This document shows, piece after piece, positions 1 through 8,481 of a stretch of 64,000 bases of DNA (its first letter is position 1; each line of letters begins with the position of its first letter). A model generated the notes under the pieces. It was not told the DNA's origin, did no database searches, and saw only the letters and a list, made by a program, of their open reading frames with translations. A program made the translations under genes and the position numbers. The DNA comes from Flavobacteriales bacterium. GTDB taxonomy: Bacteria > Bacteroidota > Bacteroidia > UBA10329. The stretch spans positions 42,791-106,790 of the forward strand of contig JAIPBM010000013.1 in NCBI GenBank assembly GCA_021739695.1. The letters run 5' to 3'.

Positions 1-1
1 T

Positions 2-460
2 GGTTTGATACCCTTTTATAAGGCTATAGCGGGTTCGAGAGGCGTTACTAATAAAACTTTGCTTAAGCTCAGTAACCAGACCAATTTCGGAATCTACTTT
101 CAAGGAGGAAACAAGGTGGGGGGCTTAGGAACGGCCGATACTCTTGCGAACCAGACGGCCGGTGATGCATCTCAGACAGCTGAATCCATTGGCAATGGAA
201 TTGCACGGCTAAAGCTTATGGCAAACCTTAACCCCGTTCTCTTAAAACCGATCCAAGGAGACTTCAATATTCATTTGAGGCTTCAAGCCATTTATTGGTA
301 CGACCTAATCAACTCAGCCCATTACTATAGGGTAGAAGCTAAATTGGGAATTCAGGTCCTTAAGAATATCGCCTTCGAATTCGGATATGAAAAAGGTTCT
401 GGCGCTCCCAACTTCAATACTGGAGACCAGTTTGGCGGAAACTTGAAAGTGAAATTATGA
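2..460 (+). CDS. C-terminal part of an outer-membrane-type protein (5' partial)
   Basis: The reading frame is open to the left edge of the window, and the first possible start (TTG at 5) is weak, so this is probably the end of a longer gene. The visible ~152 residues alternate polar and hydrophobic residues, with short glycine/asparagine turns (FGIYFQGG, FEFGYEKGSG) and a final hydrophobic strand ending in KVKL. That pattern fits the last strands of an outer-membrane beta-barrel. No family can be named from the fragment. A stop codon and about 100 bases separate it from the patatin operon. Confidence 0.5.
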   Translation, partial: GLIPFYKAIAGSRGVTNKTLLKLSNQTNFGIYFQGGNKVGGLGTADTLANQTAGDASQTAESIGNGIARLKLMANLNPVLLKPIQGDFNIHLRLQAIYWYDLINSAHYYRVEAKLGIQVLKNIAFEFGYEKGSGAPNFNTGDQFGGNLKVKL

Positions 461-558
461 GATTGACAGAAAGATAGATTTTACTGGAGATGTCACACTT
501 GTTTATAGCTGAGCCATTGACGCCTAACATAATTACCTAAACCCCAAACTCAACCCCC

Positions 559-1593
559 ATGAACAAAGTCAAGATACTTTCGATAGACGGTGGCGGCATC
601 CGCGGCATCATCCCTGCGGTCATCCTCAGCGCCATCGAAGATGGAATAAGGGCCCGAAAGGGAGAGCAGGCCCGCTTGGCCGACCACGTTCATCTTGTGG
701 CAGGCACTAGCACAGGCGGCATCATTGCTTGTGGTATGCTGATACCGGATGAGGTGGACAACCTGCGCCCACGTTATACTATGGCCGAGGTACTCGACAT
801 ATACATGGAAAGAGGTAAAGATATTTTTGACCGTTCTGCTCTACATAAGTTTCTAACCGTTGACGGTTTATTCGATGAAAAATACGAGGCCACTGGTCTG
901 GAAAAGGCATTGCTTGAGAAATTCGGCAACACCCTACTGAGCGAGCTGCTGCGTCCGTGCATCGTGACGGCATACGACATCCAATATCGTAAGACGGTTT
1001 TCTTGGGCAGCCACAAGACCGATGAGGGCCGAAACACAGGTCGCGATTTTCTGGTGCGGCATGTGGCACGTGGCACATCGGCCGCTCCCACCTATTTTGA
1101 AGCAGCAAATGTGCCTTCCATAGCAGGGGTGCACCACGCATTGATAGATGGAGGCGTGTTTGCCAACAACCCCGCCATGTGCGCCTATGCCGAAGCCAGA
1201 GGAATGACCTTGGCAGACATTGAAAAACCTACGGCCAAGGACATGTTCATGCTTAGTATCGGCACAGGATCGGTGAAGAGAGAGTATCCCTACGCTGAAG
1301 CAAAGGATTACGGCAAGTTGAAATGGGTACAACCGGTCATCGACATCATGATGAGCGGCAACTCTGAAACCGTTTCGTATCAATTAGAGAAACTATTTGA
1401 TGCAGGTGGCAATCCGAGCGGATACATCCGCATAGAGCCCGAATTGCACAATGCCAAATCGGAGATGGATGATGCATCGCCCGAAAACCTTGCCGCACTA
1501 AAGGAAGCAGGCATCAAATTCGTTTCCGACAATCCTGATGTAATCAAGGGAATCATTGAAACTCTTTTGGATGAAACACCTCCACAGCCATGA
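559..1593 (+). CDS. Patatin-like phospholipase
   Basis: Predicted patatin-family lipid acyl hydrolase that would cleave acyl chains from membrane phospholipids with a Ser-Asp dyad. Residues 9-15 hold the glycine-rich oxyanion motif DGGGIRG, the nucleophile elbow GTSTGG lies near residues 49-54, and the catalytic Asp sits in DGGVFANNP near residues 197-205. All three family motifs are intact and 344 aa is a normal length. There is no signal peptide or membrane segment, so it starts in the cytosol. Its stop overlaps the start of the GH19 gene (ATGA), suggesting translational coupling. Patatin phospholipases serve as membrane-damaging effectors in CBASS and in secreted toxin systems, but no nucleotidyl cyclase is visible here, so CBASS is not supported. 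An effector or lysis role is inference from the neighbouring cell-wall enzyme. Confidence 0.9.
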   Translation: MNKVKILSIDGGGIRGIIPAVILSAIEDGIRARKGEQARLADHVHLVAGTSTGGIIACGMLIPDEVDNLRPRYTMAEVLDIYMERGKDIFDRSALHKFLTVDGLFDEKYEATGLEKALLEKFGNTLLSELLRPCIVTAYDIQYRKTVFLGSHKTDEGRNTGRDFLVRHVARGTSAAPTYFEAANVPSIAGVHHALIDGGVFANNPAMCAYAEARGMTLADIEKPTAKDMFMLSIGTGSVKREYPYAEAKDYGKLKWVQPVIDIMMSGNSETVSYQLEKLFDAGGNPSGYIRIEPELHNAKSEMDDASPENLAALKEAGIKFVSDNPDVIKGIIETLLDETPPQP

Positions 1594-2450
1594 CCATCAC
1601 ATCAACCCACGTAAAATACGTACAGACCGAGCTGAAGCGACTCGGCCATTATCTCGGGCCCATTGACGGTGATGCAGGCAGCGGCACCAAAGGCGCCTTG
1701 AAAATGATTGCCGGCCTGCCCGCCTCTTGGTCGTTGGAGAAGAAGCTGGTCGGGTTCATACAGATTCAGGCCGTGAAGGCCGGACTGGACCCAGGCCCTT
1801 TTGACGGCATTTGGGGGCAGCGCAGCTTGGCTGCCTTTGAGCAACTGACACAGCAGGCAGGCGCAGCAGTCAGCCAGATGGCGGCCACACAGATCATCAA
1901 CCGCACGTTTTTCATGGAAGAGGTGAAAGCGAGCCTATACCGTGGGTCGCTTTCGGCCGGGCAGCGCCAAGGGCTGGATGCCATTCTGAACACTTGGCAG
2001 GCCGAACATGCCAATGGAGACGACCGCCACCTGGCCTACATGTTGGCCACCACCTATCACGAAACCGACCGCAAAATGCAGCCCATAGAGGAATATGGAA
2101 AGGGCCGCAATAGACCGTATGGCGTGCCCGATGCCGTTACGGGAAAAACCTATTACGGACGCGGATTTGTGCAACTGACACACAAGTACAACTACGCGTC
2201 TATGAGCCAACTGCTGGGTGTAGATCTGGTGAACAATCCCGAGCTGGCCTTGGACCTTGCCATCAGCACCCGCATCCTGTTCTTAGGAATGTTCCGAGGC
2301 ACATTCACTGGAAAAAAACTGAGCGATTATTTCAGTGCCGCCAAAGAGGATTGGAAGAACGCCCGAAGGATCATCAACGGCACCGATAGGGCCGAAGACA
2401 TTGCTGCCTATGCCCGTCAGTTTTACCGTGTCATTGCTTACAAACCTTGA
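1590..2450 (+). CDS. GH19-family chitinase/muramidase with peptidoglycan-binding-like N-terminus
   Basis: The N-terminal ~90 residues contain two copies resembling peptidoglycan-binding-1 helices (LGHYLGPIDGDAGSGTKGAL and GLDPGPFDGIWGQRSLAAFE). The C-terminal ~170 residues match glycoside hydrolase family 19: a HET with the probable catalytic acid Glu (TTYHETDRKM), a second acidic patch (PIEEYGKGRNRPYG), the substrate-binding stretch YYGRGFVQLTHKYNY, and a final INGTDRAEDIAAYA helix. The family cleaves beta-1,4 N-acetylglucosamine polymers, and many bacterial and phage members act on peptidoglycan. No signal peptide is present, so export would need lysis or a dedicated secretion route. It overlaps the patatin gene by 4 bases and is followed after 3 bases by a membrane protein gene. 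Pairing with a phospholipase suggests a two-layer envelope attack. Confidence 0.85.
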   Translation: MTITSTHVKYVQTELKRLGHYLGPIDGDAGSGTKGALKMIAGLPASWSLEKKLVGFIQIQAVKAGLDPGPFDGIWGQRSLAAFEQLTQQAGAAVSQMAATQIINRTFFMEEVKASLYRGSLSAGQRQGLDAILNTWQAEHANGDDRHLAYMLATTYHETDRKMQPIEEYGKGRNRPYGVPDAVTGKTYYGRGFVQLTHKYNYASMSQLLGVDLVNNPELALDLAISTRILFLGMFRGTFTGKKLSDYFSAAKEDWKNARRIINGTDRAEDIAAYARQFYRVIAYKP

Positions 2451-2453
2451 ACC

Positions 2454-3086
2454 ATGGCCGAAAAGGAAAAACTCACAGAAACCGTAAGCAACCTACTTAC
2501 AACCCTAAAAGACCGGGCAACCACCTGGGCATGGCCACTGCTCATTGCCCTATTCATGTTGCTCTACGATGAGGAGATACGCTTCCGACTGCGTTATAGT
2601 AACATCGAGTATGGTGATTTCAAGCTGACCCAAGGTACCTACGAGGCCATCTCAGACTTTGAATTGGAATGGAAGCGTTTCTTAGTACAACATGGCGATA
2701 GCGCAAGTCAAGAGGAACTCAAAACTTTCATAACCACTGCGCTCAGTCAATTCGAATTATCGAAGGAGGAGGTTGAGGCCAAGGCCACGGCCAGCGCAGC
2801 TGAGGTGAACAAGGCCGTTGATGTCAAGCACTCGGTTCAATCCTATGAAATGGCTGGGTTTGAAGCCATCATTACCGATAATCACGCTGAGGCGGTGAGG
2901 GCATTTGATGAGGCCTACGAGCTTTCTCCTACTTACCATAACGTGGATGAAATCCGCAGATTGCTCAAAACTAAAGGCGTAATAAATGATGATGTAATCA
3001 AGACGATTCTCACGGATTACACATGGGGCATGCCTTCGTCCATTGTCCTGAGATTGAAGAATAAAATCAGAAAAACAGAAATATGA
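2454..3086 (+). CDS. Membrane-anchored protein of unknown function
   Basis: 210 aa with one predicted membrane helix near residues 23-40 (TWAWPLLIALFMLLY), then a charged soluble part. Residues ~115-175 look like a short TPR-like helical hairpin pair (NHAEAVRAFDEAYELSPTYH). No family was recognised. It starts 3 bases after the GH19 gene and its stop overlaps the start of the next micro-gene (ATGA), so it is part of the same transcription unit. By position it could be a holin-like partner, an immunity protein or an anchor for the two enzymes, but the sequence does not decide between these. Confidence 0.75.
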   Translation: MAEKEKLTETVSNLLTTLKDRATTWAWPLLIALFMLLYDEEIRFRLRYSNIEYGDFKLTQGTYEAISDFELEWKRFLVQHGDSASQEELKTFITTALSQFELSKEEVEAKATASAAEVNKAVDVKHSVQSYEMAGFEAIITDNHAEAVRAFDEAYELSPTYHNVDEIRRLLKTKGVINDDVIKTILTDYTWGMPSSIVLRLKNKIRKTEI

Positions 3087-3220
3087 CAGCCAAGAAACCG
3101 AGCCCCAACGACCAACACAGCACGGTGAAGAACCCGAACAATGAGGATCACAAAATTGACCGCGACCACCGTAGCCGACAGATCGCAGAGCAGAAGAAGG
3201 TAGATCCATCAAAGAAATGA
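3083..3220 (+). CDS. Micro-protein of 45 residues in the patatin/GH19 operon
   Basis: An ATG overlapping the upstream stop (ATGA) opens a 45-codon frame ending in TGA. The product is very polar (about a third Lys, Arg, Asp or Glu; begins MTAKKPSPNDQ, ends KKVDPSKK) with no hydrophobic core, so it is probably disordered. Support comes from the tight overlap, the uninterrupted frame and a second comparable micro-gene directly downstream. Function unknown; a small regulator, chaperone or immunity peptide are guesses. Confidence 0.45.
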   Translation: MTAKKPSPNDQHSTVKNPNNEDHKIDRDHRSRQIAEQKKVDPSKK

Positions 3221-3239
3221 ATCTGAAAAAAGGAGAAAC

Positions 3240-3380
3240 ATGGAAAAGACACAAGGTATAAAACCAGGCCCAAAGCCAAAAAAAGAGGACGGAACACCTG
3301 ACAAAAGAAGACGGGTAAATCCAGAAACCAAACCAAAACATCCAGGATTGAAACCACATAAGCACGAGCCTGGCGATTAA
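3240..3380 (+). CDS. Micro-protein of 46 residues, Lys/Pro-rich
   Basis: A 46-codon frame starting at ATG 3240, preceded by an unusually good Shine-Dalgarno-like AGGAG at 3231-3235, which is notable in a genome where such sites are rare. The product begins MEKTQGIKPGPKPKK and ends KPHKHEPGD. It is rich in Lys, Pro and His and lacks hydrophobic residues, so it is probably disordered and basic. It lies 19 bases after the previous micro-gene. Function unknown. Confidence 0.45.
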   Translation: MEKTQGIKPGPKPKKEDGTPDKRRRVNPETKPKHPGLKPHKHEPGD

Positions 3381-3538
3381 AGAAATGTAGCAAAGGCCGC
3401 TCGGGTGTTCCCTGATCGCGGATCCGAGGTTGCCGTTGCACACGAAATTATGTTGGAATGTATAAGATGATTACAAGCGGAAGCCGAAAAGCTTGGATAG
3501 AGTAGGCAAGAACACCATCAACGCCTTAAAACGACCGA

Positions 3539-5203
3539 ATGAGGACATTTTTCATTTTATGTTCCGGCTCAGATACTGATTGGCTTGAACGCTGCCCAAA
3601 AAAGGAGGTGAACAAGCATTCGGCCATAGGCAGCCTCGTCTTCATGACTGGCCTATTTGCATTTCTCACTGGTACATACTCCATGTACAGCCTCCTTTCC
3701 GTTGATATGGAGACTGGCAAAAGAGTGTTTTCCCTATCGGTGTTTTCCGCTTCTGTCGGTTTAGGAATGGTGTGGGGCATGTTCATTTTTCTTCTTGACA
3801 GATTCCTCGTTTCCACTATTAGCAAGAACTCGCCATGGTACTCACAGTTACTTTCTTTGACAATAAGGTTGGCTTTAGCATGTCTCATTTCCATTACGGT
3901 ATCTCAACCGTTAGAAGTGCTCTTTTTCAGCACTCGGATAACTGAGCAAATGGGGATATCTGCGGACGAAGCCACCGACAGAGTGCTAAAGCAGCAAAAG
4001 GATGCCGTGGATTCGGCTGACCATCAGTTACAAGTAAACCAGACGGTTCTAAAAGACGCGTTAAAGCATGGTGCAACACAAAGCAGTCTTGAGAAAGAAC
4101 TTGAAGCACAGTTGCGGGCCTGTAATACTCAATGCCAATATCTACGGGAATTACACAAACAAGAACTGACCAGTCTTTCTAAAAGGATGGCGGATGACCG
4201 AGAATCCGCCATGCGGCTTGAATCTCGTATCAGCAACCTGGATGTCGATGACCCAAATCTTCAGAGAGAATTAAGTACGGTGAACGCTCGATTGAAGAGT
4301 AATCGAACAGAACATAGTAGACTAAATCAAATAGTCAGTTCAACATGCACGACATGTGAAGGAGTTGTCACGAAACTCCTTGCCGCAACCACTAAGAGAG
4401 TGGAGGCCACGAAAACAACTCAGTCGGGTTTTACTCCCATACTTTCAATGGATTCAATTTCAAAGGAAATTGCACTAGAGGATCTGAATCGCCAAAAGGC
4501 GATTTCTGACTCAATTCACCGGATTGCTTTTAGTGAAAACATCATAACCCAACTTGAAGCCTTGTATAAATACCTCCATGTAAGTTCGGACCATCCTGAA
4601 TACGAAACGAGGAAAAGAAGTAGCTATGGCTATTTGCTTTTGATTCTCATTTTTCTGATTGTCGAAATTGCACCTATTCTTTCCAAGGTATTGAGTTCGA
4701 AAGGAGAGTATGAGTTGATTGAAGCCCATTACCTTAAAACCTTTGTTAACCAACTTGAAAAATTCGAAGAGGAAAGGGTGAAACGATACACCTTTGAGTA
4801 TGAACGACAAACGGACGAACACGAATCCATCGTTCATCAATTCTACTCGATTACAACCCCGTTAAGATTGGCATTCGTTCAACAGTTAATCACGGAATGG
4901 AATGCAACTTGGAATCAGCTTAAGAAGCCATTCCGCGAATTAACAAATGAAGTTTCGCTGCTGCTTGAATATGATATTGATGTGCGTGACAACCGTGAAT
5001 ATCGAAATCGCGGTAACGCAAGCTCTGGCACTTCTTCACCGCTCGGCCTTTCTTGGGTTAAAGAAAAGCTCTTTGGATCGACTCTTTCCGGAATTGGGAA
5101 TTCTCTCGCAATTGGTTTAAGCGTTGTGGCAGTTTTCTACTTTACAAAGGCCATAGGCATTGAATGGGAAGATGTGAAACTCATATTGACAATTTTTAGC
5201 TGA
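3539..5203 (+). CDS. DUF4407 family membrane protein with long coiled coil
   Basis: 554 aa resembling the DUF4407 family: an N-terminal stretch of the type CSGSDTDWLERCP, then three membrane helices (about residues 29-52, 62-86 and 104-130) with the characteristic GMVWGMFIFLLDRFLVS. A long, mostly helical soluble domain follows (about 140-345; Glu/Gln/Lys-rich, coiled-coil-like, with a Cys pair CNTQC and a CTTC motif). A fourth helix lies near 362-384 and a fifth near 517-540. The biochemical role of the family is unknown. The gene sits 10 bases before an SH3-like membrane-anchored protein and is probably co-transcribed with it. The two may form an inner-membrane complex whose coiled coil senses or spans the envelope; that is inference. 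Confidence 0.8.
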   Translation: MRTFFILCSGSDTDWLERCPKKEVNKHSAIGSLVFMTGLFAFLTGTYSMYSLLSVDMETGKRVFSLSVFSASVGLGMVWGMFIFLLDRFLVSTISKNSPWYSQLLSLTIRLALACLISITVSQPLEVLFFSTRITEQMGISADEATDRVLKQQKDAVDSADHQLQVNQTVLKDALKHGATQSSLEKELEAQLRACNTQCQYLRELHKQELTSLSKRMADDRESAMRLESRISNLDVDDPNLQRELSTVNARLKSNRTEHSRLNQIVSSTCTTCEGVVTKLLAATTKRVEATKTTQSGFTPILSMDSISKEIALEDLNRQKAISDSIHRIAFSENIITQLEALYKYLHVSSDHPEYETRKRSSYGYLLLILIFLIVEIAPILSKVLSSKGEYELIEAHYLKTFVNQLEKFEEERVKRYTFEYERQTDEHESIVHQFYSITTPLRLAFVQQLITEWNATWNQLKKPFRELTNEVSLLLEYDIDVRDNREYRNRGNASSGTSSPLGLSWVKEKLFGSTLSGIGNSLAIGLSVVAVFYFTKAIGIEWEDVKLILTIFS

Positions 5204-5213
5204 TTTATATCAT

Positions 5214-6269
5214 ATGGAACAGAATTCAAATGGTAGTAATCCAGAAAGGGATCGAATTCTTTTGCAGGAGGGTGAACAGCCCCCAACCAAATCCAAATCA
5301 CGGACAGGGATACCTATGGTCGTCAAGGTCTTCATATTTACCACGGGCATCGGTATAGTTGCGGTTGTAAGCCTCAAGGTATTGGTGAGCATGATTCCTC
5401 AAGAACGCATACTTGCCGAAGGAGACGATGGCAAGTCCAGACAAACAATCGATACCAATGCATTACGGATTCGAGAGCTAGAACGAGCGATTTTGGATTT
5501 GCAAAGACAAAAGCAAGAATCGGAAAAGCAACCAGAAGAAACGACTGCCAATCACCGAATCAACATTTCGTCTATTACAGATTCTGACGTCAAAGAAAGA
5601 CAATCCAACTCTTCAAAGTATGCTAACGATATAGAAGCCTTGCTAGACGGTATATCTCAATATAAAAGCGTAGGAAGGTTCAATGAACAGCAGCATCGCA
5701 GCCTTTCCAAGGAATGGTCAAAGTTTCTTGAAATCAAGCTACTTGCTTCAGACAACTCTAAGCTCAATAAAGCCAAGAAAGATCTGGACAGCGTGAAAAA
5801 AGCAGTAGTCGAATCCAAGCCGTATGTGGCTCCCTCGACACCCGAACCTCTCATTAGAAACCCTGTAAACCCCACCACACCCAGCAATGCGACCGAAAAT
5901 GCGGGTCAAGATAAGTTTCCCAAAGAGCCGCCCATCCCTGTCAGCGAGCCCACCAAAAGTGAGGTCATCACCCCCTCCGTCATTGAGAAACACTCGCCAT
6001 CAGTCTTAAGGATTGATTTAAAGGATGAAAAATCTATTTTGCTTAGAGAAGACTCAAACAAAAACAGTAAAAAGTTAACTACGATTTCCACCAATGGAAA
6101 GGAATACGACATCATTGATGTAAGCGCCTCAAAGCAAGCAATCACTTTGGACGATTTTGGAGATAAGGTGGTGACGGACTACTGGTATAAAATCCAAGTG
6201 CTTGAAAAAAAGAAACCCATTACAGGGTGGGTTTTCGGCTATTATACAAGCATGAGCATCCAAGAGTGA
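5214..6269 (+). CDS. Membrane-anchored protein with coiled coil and C-terminal SH3-like domain
   Basis: 351 aa. A single membrane helix lies near residues 36-62 (MVVKVFIFTTGIGIVAVVSL). It is followed by a coiled-coil stretch (about 80-105), a Pro/Thr/Ser-rich linker (about 195-245), and a C-terminal domain (about 255-350) with bacterial SH3-like features: ILLREDSNKNSKKLTTI, then VTDYWYKIQV and the end GWVFGYYTSM. Bacterial SH3 domains commonly bind peptidoglycan or peptides outside the membrane. It follows the DUF4407 gene by 10 bases. Its low-complexity linker suggests the SH3 domain is held away from the inner membrane. No enzyme motif is visible. Confidence 0.7.
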   Translation: MEQNSNGSNPERDRILLQEGEQPPTKSKSRTGIPMVVKVFIFTTGIGIVAVVSLKVLVSMIPQERILAEGDDGKSRQTIDTNALRIRELERAILDLQRQKQESEKQPEETTANHRINISSITDSDVKERQSNSSKYANDIEALLDGISQYKSVGRFNEQQHRSLSKEWSKFLEIKLLASDNSKLNKAKKDLDSVKKAVVESKPYVAPSTPEPLIRNPVNPTTPSNATENAGQDKFPKEPPIPVSEPTKSEVITPSVIEKHSPSVLRIDLKDEKSILLREDSNKNSKKLTTISTNGKEYDIIDVSASKQAITLDDFGDKVVTDYWYKIQVLEKKKPITGWVFGYYTSMSIQE

Positions 6270-6422
6270 ATTTTGGACTGATGGAAGCCCCAGATGGACG
6301 GGACTTTCCGAAGATCGACTGAACCTGATAACTAACAAGTAACGGCTCACATAAGCAATTACGGCTTACTTTAGGGGGCGGAGGAGGTCAACCTCTGTAC
6401 GTTGAAAAATCGGTAAACTAAG

Positions 6423-6446
6423 TATTGTTCCATACTATAAACAATA
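6423..6446 (+). promoter_or_regulatory. Inverted repeat in the AIPR gene promoter region
   Basis: Seven-base perfect arms TATTGTT (6423-6429) and AACAATA (6440-6446) are separated by 10 bases and end 18 bases before the ATG of the AIPR gene. The arrangement fits a repressor operator or autoregulatory site, but no bound regulator is known. Confidence 0.3.
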
Positions 6447-6464
6447 AGCATTGAATTAATTGAC

Positions 6465-8168
6465 ATGGACAGAATAACCAAATCTTTACTTGAAGAGTTC
6501 GTAAAGCAAAACGGTCTTGAGAACATCGCAGAAGACCAAGCTTTTGAACATTTCACGGGTTACATAGTAACCTCCAAACATTTCACAGAGAGTTTTTCTT
6601 CGGAAGATATTCATGTTGGAGCAGGCAACGATTGCGGAATTGATAGCATTTCCATTATTGTCAACGGTTGTTTGGTAACGGAGCCTGTGGAAATAGAAGA
6701 TTTGGCCGACACAAATGGTTACCTAGATGTCACATTTATTTTTAATCAAGCAGAAAGGTCAAGTAGTTTCGAGACAGCCAAAGTTGGTCAGTTCAGTTTT
6801 GGAATCAATGATTTTTTTGCCACTACTTCAGCCTTACCGCAAAATCAACATATAAAGAAGAAGGCACTAATTGTCAATGAAATTTTTAATCGGAGTAGCA
6901 GGTTCAAAAAAGGTAATCCTCAATGTTTTATTTATTATACCACCACGGGCAAATGGACCGAAGACGCAAATCTGGTAGTCAGAAAAAATGCAGTTATCAA
7001 AGATTTGCAAGACCTTTCCTTGTTCCGAAAGGTAGAATTTGAATTTATAGACGCTGAGAAAATTCAATCTTTGTTTAGGGAAACAAAGAACGCCATATCG
7101 ACCGAAATCAGTTTCACTGAACGAATAACGCTTCCGGAATTGGCTGGAATTGAACAAGCATACTTAGGCTTATTAAGTTCAACTGAATATTTAAAGCTTA
7201 TTCAGAATACCAATGAAGAGGTAATAACTTCAATTTTCTATGACAATGTGAGACATTGGCAAGAATGGAACTCCGTGAATAGGGAAATAAAAGAGACTCT
7301 TGAGAATGAGTCCGCGAAGCTTTATTTCCCACTGCTGAATAATGGCGTTACACTAATTGCAAAGCGAATAATTCCTACAGGAAATAAATTTGTTATAGAG
7401 GATTATCAAATTGTTAATGGCTGTCAAACGAGTTTTGTGCTGTACGAAAGCAGGCAACACCTTAATGAAGAAATCCTGATACCGGTTCGCCTTATAGCGA
7501 CCGACAATTCTGAAATAAAAAACTCCATAATTAAAGCGACAAACAGGCAAACCGAGGTGACTGAAGAACAATTGTTTGCGCTCGCAGACTTTCCAAAAAA
7601 GTTGGAAACTTATTTTCCAACATTTGAAGGAAGTAAAAAGCTGTATTACGAAAGGCGTTCCCGACAATACAACTCAGAAGAAGAAGTCGAAAAGGTTAGA
7701 GTTGTTAACATGACAACTCTTGTTAGGGCATTTGCTTCCCTGTTTCTAGGCTTTCCTCACCGTACAACCCGTAACTACAAAGCCCTGCTAAAGTCAATAA
7801 ATACAGACATTTTTCACAAAGACCATAAACTTGAAATGTATTATGTCTCTGCATACGCTCATTACAAGTTGGAATATTTCTTTCGAAGTGGTGTAATTAA
7901 TTCTGACTTGAAGCCTGCGCGTTATCATTTGCTATATTTATTCAGGTTGCTCACCAACAGTACGACACCGCCTAGGCCAAATTCGAATGAAATGACACGT
8001 TACTGTAGTTCTTTGACTGATGTGCTGTGGGACGATGCGGCTGTTCGAGCCAAATTTCTTGAAGCGGCAACTCTCATATACCGGGTTGCAAACGGGAATT
8101 TGCATAACGACAACATACGGACAGAACCGTTTACGAAGTTAGTAGAGGAAGAAGCCGCAAAATTATAG
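6465..8168 (+). CDS. AIPR-family protein (abortive infection phage resistance)
   Basis: 567 aa resembling the AIPR family. The diagnostic central block reads LYFPLLNNGVTLIAKRI and then YQIVNGCQTSFVLYES (about residues 285-330), followed by VRLIATDNSEIKNSIIKATNRQTEVTEEQLFAL in pieces, the normal order in this family. The N-terminal part contains GAGNDCGIDSISIIVNG (about 51-67), a pattern seen in nuclease-like N-termini of related proteins, but I cannot confirm a nuclease active site. Family members were named from phage abortive-infection loci. The gene is more AT-rich than the patatin operon, stands alone behind its own probable promoter with an inverted repeat, and suggests this end of the window is a defence or accessory island. 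Confidence 0.8.
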   Translation: MDRITKSLLEEFVKQNGLENIAEDQAFEHFTGYIVTSKHFTESFSSEDIHVGAGNDCGIDSISIIVNGCLVTEPVEIEDLADTNGYLDVTFIFNQAERSSSFETAKVGQFSFGINDFFATTSALPQNQHIKKKALIVNEIFNRSSRFKKGNPQCFIYYTTTGKWTEDANLVVRKNAVIKDLQDLSLFRKVEFEFIDAEKIQSLFRETKNAISTEISFTERITLPELAGIEQAYLGLLSSTEYLKLIQNTNEEVITSIFYDNVRHWQEWNSVNREIKETLENESAKLYFPLLNNGVTLIAKRIIPTGNKFVIEDYQIVNGCQTSFVLYESRQHLNEEILIPVRLIATDNSEIKNSIIKATNRQTEVTEEQLFALADFPKKLETYFPTFEGSKKLYYERRSRQYNSEEEVEKVRVVNMTTLVRAFASLFLGFPHRTTRNYKALLKSINTDIFHKDHKLEMYYVSAYAHYKLEYFFRSGVINSDLKPARYHLLYLFRLLTNSTTPPRPNSNEMTRYCSSLTDVLWDDAAVRAKFLEAATLIYRVANGNLHNDNIRTEPFTKLVEEEAAKL

Positions 8169-8481
8169 TTAGGCCAACTGCTCACTGTACTTGTGAGCAT
8201 GTCCCGTTGGATTACTCGTGTATGTTTGACACTACCAGTTTCAAGCTAATCGACAAACAACTCCTCCACTTTAGCGTTTACGCATTTCAACGTACGCACA
8301 CAAAAACCCGAATACTACTTTTGTGGTCGATGAGATGCTGCCCTTGAAAGCTCTATTCATTCAGTTCTTAGGTGTCGTGTCAATATCAATACTCCTTCTG
8401 TTTGGCTCCAGCGGCCGTTAAACAACCGTTAGTCGAACTCATAAATGCCACTTATTAAGTCAGAGAAGTCTCTCCGGAAGT
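8169..8481. other. Intergenic region between the AIPR gene and the tandem regulators
   Basis: About 310 bases with no convincing gene. The only open frame of note is a 28-codon hydrophobic peptide at 8335-8421 (+, begins MLPLKALFIQ), which might be a leader peptide or the eroded start of a membrane protein. No tRNA, terminator with a clear T-tract, or mobile-element end was seen. A palindromic repeat follows at 8558-8636. Confidence 0.4.

Noticed and set aside
559..2450. CBASS-type defence (patatin effector CapV)
   Set aside because: No cyclic-nucleotide synthase or CBASS accessory gene is adjacent; a patatin alone does not support it.
3538..5203. DUF4407 protein as a phage tape-measure or SMC-like ATPase
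   Set aside because: It has membrane helices at both ends and no Walker motifs or phage neighbours.
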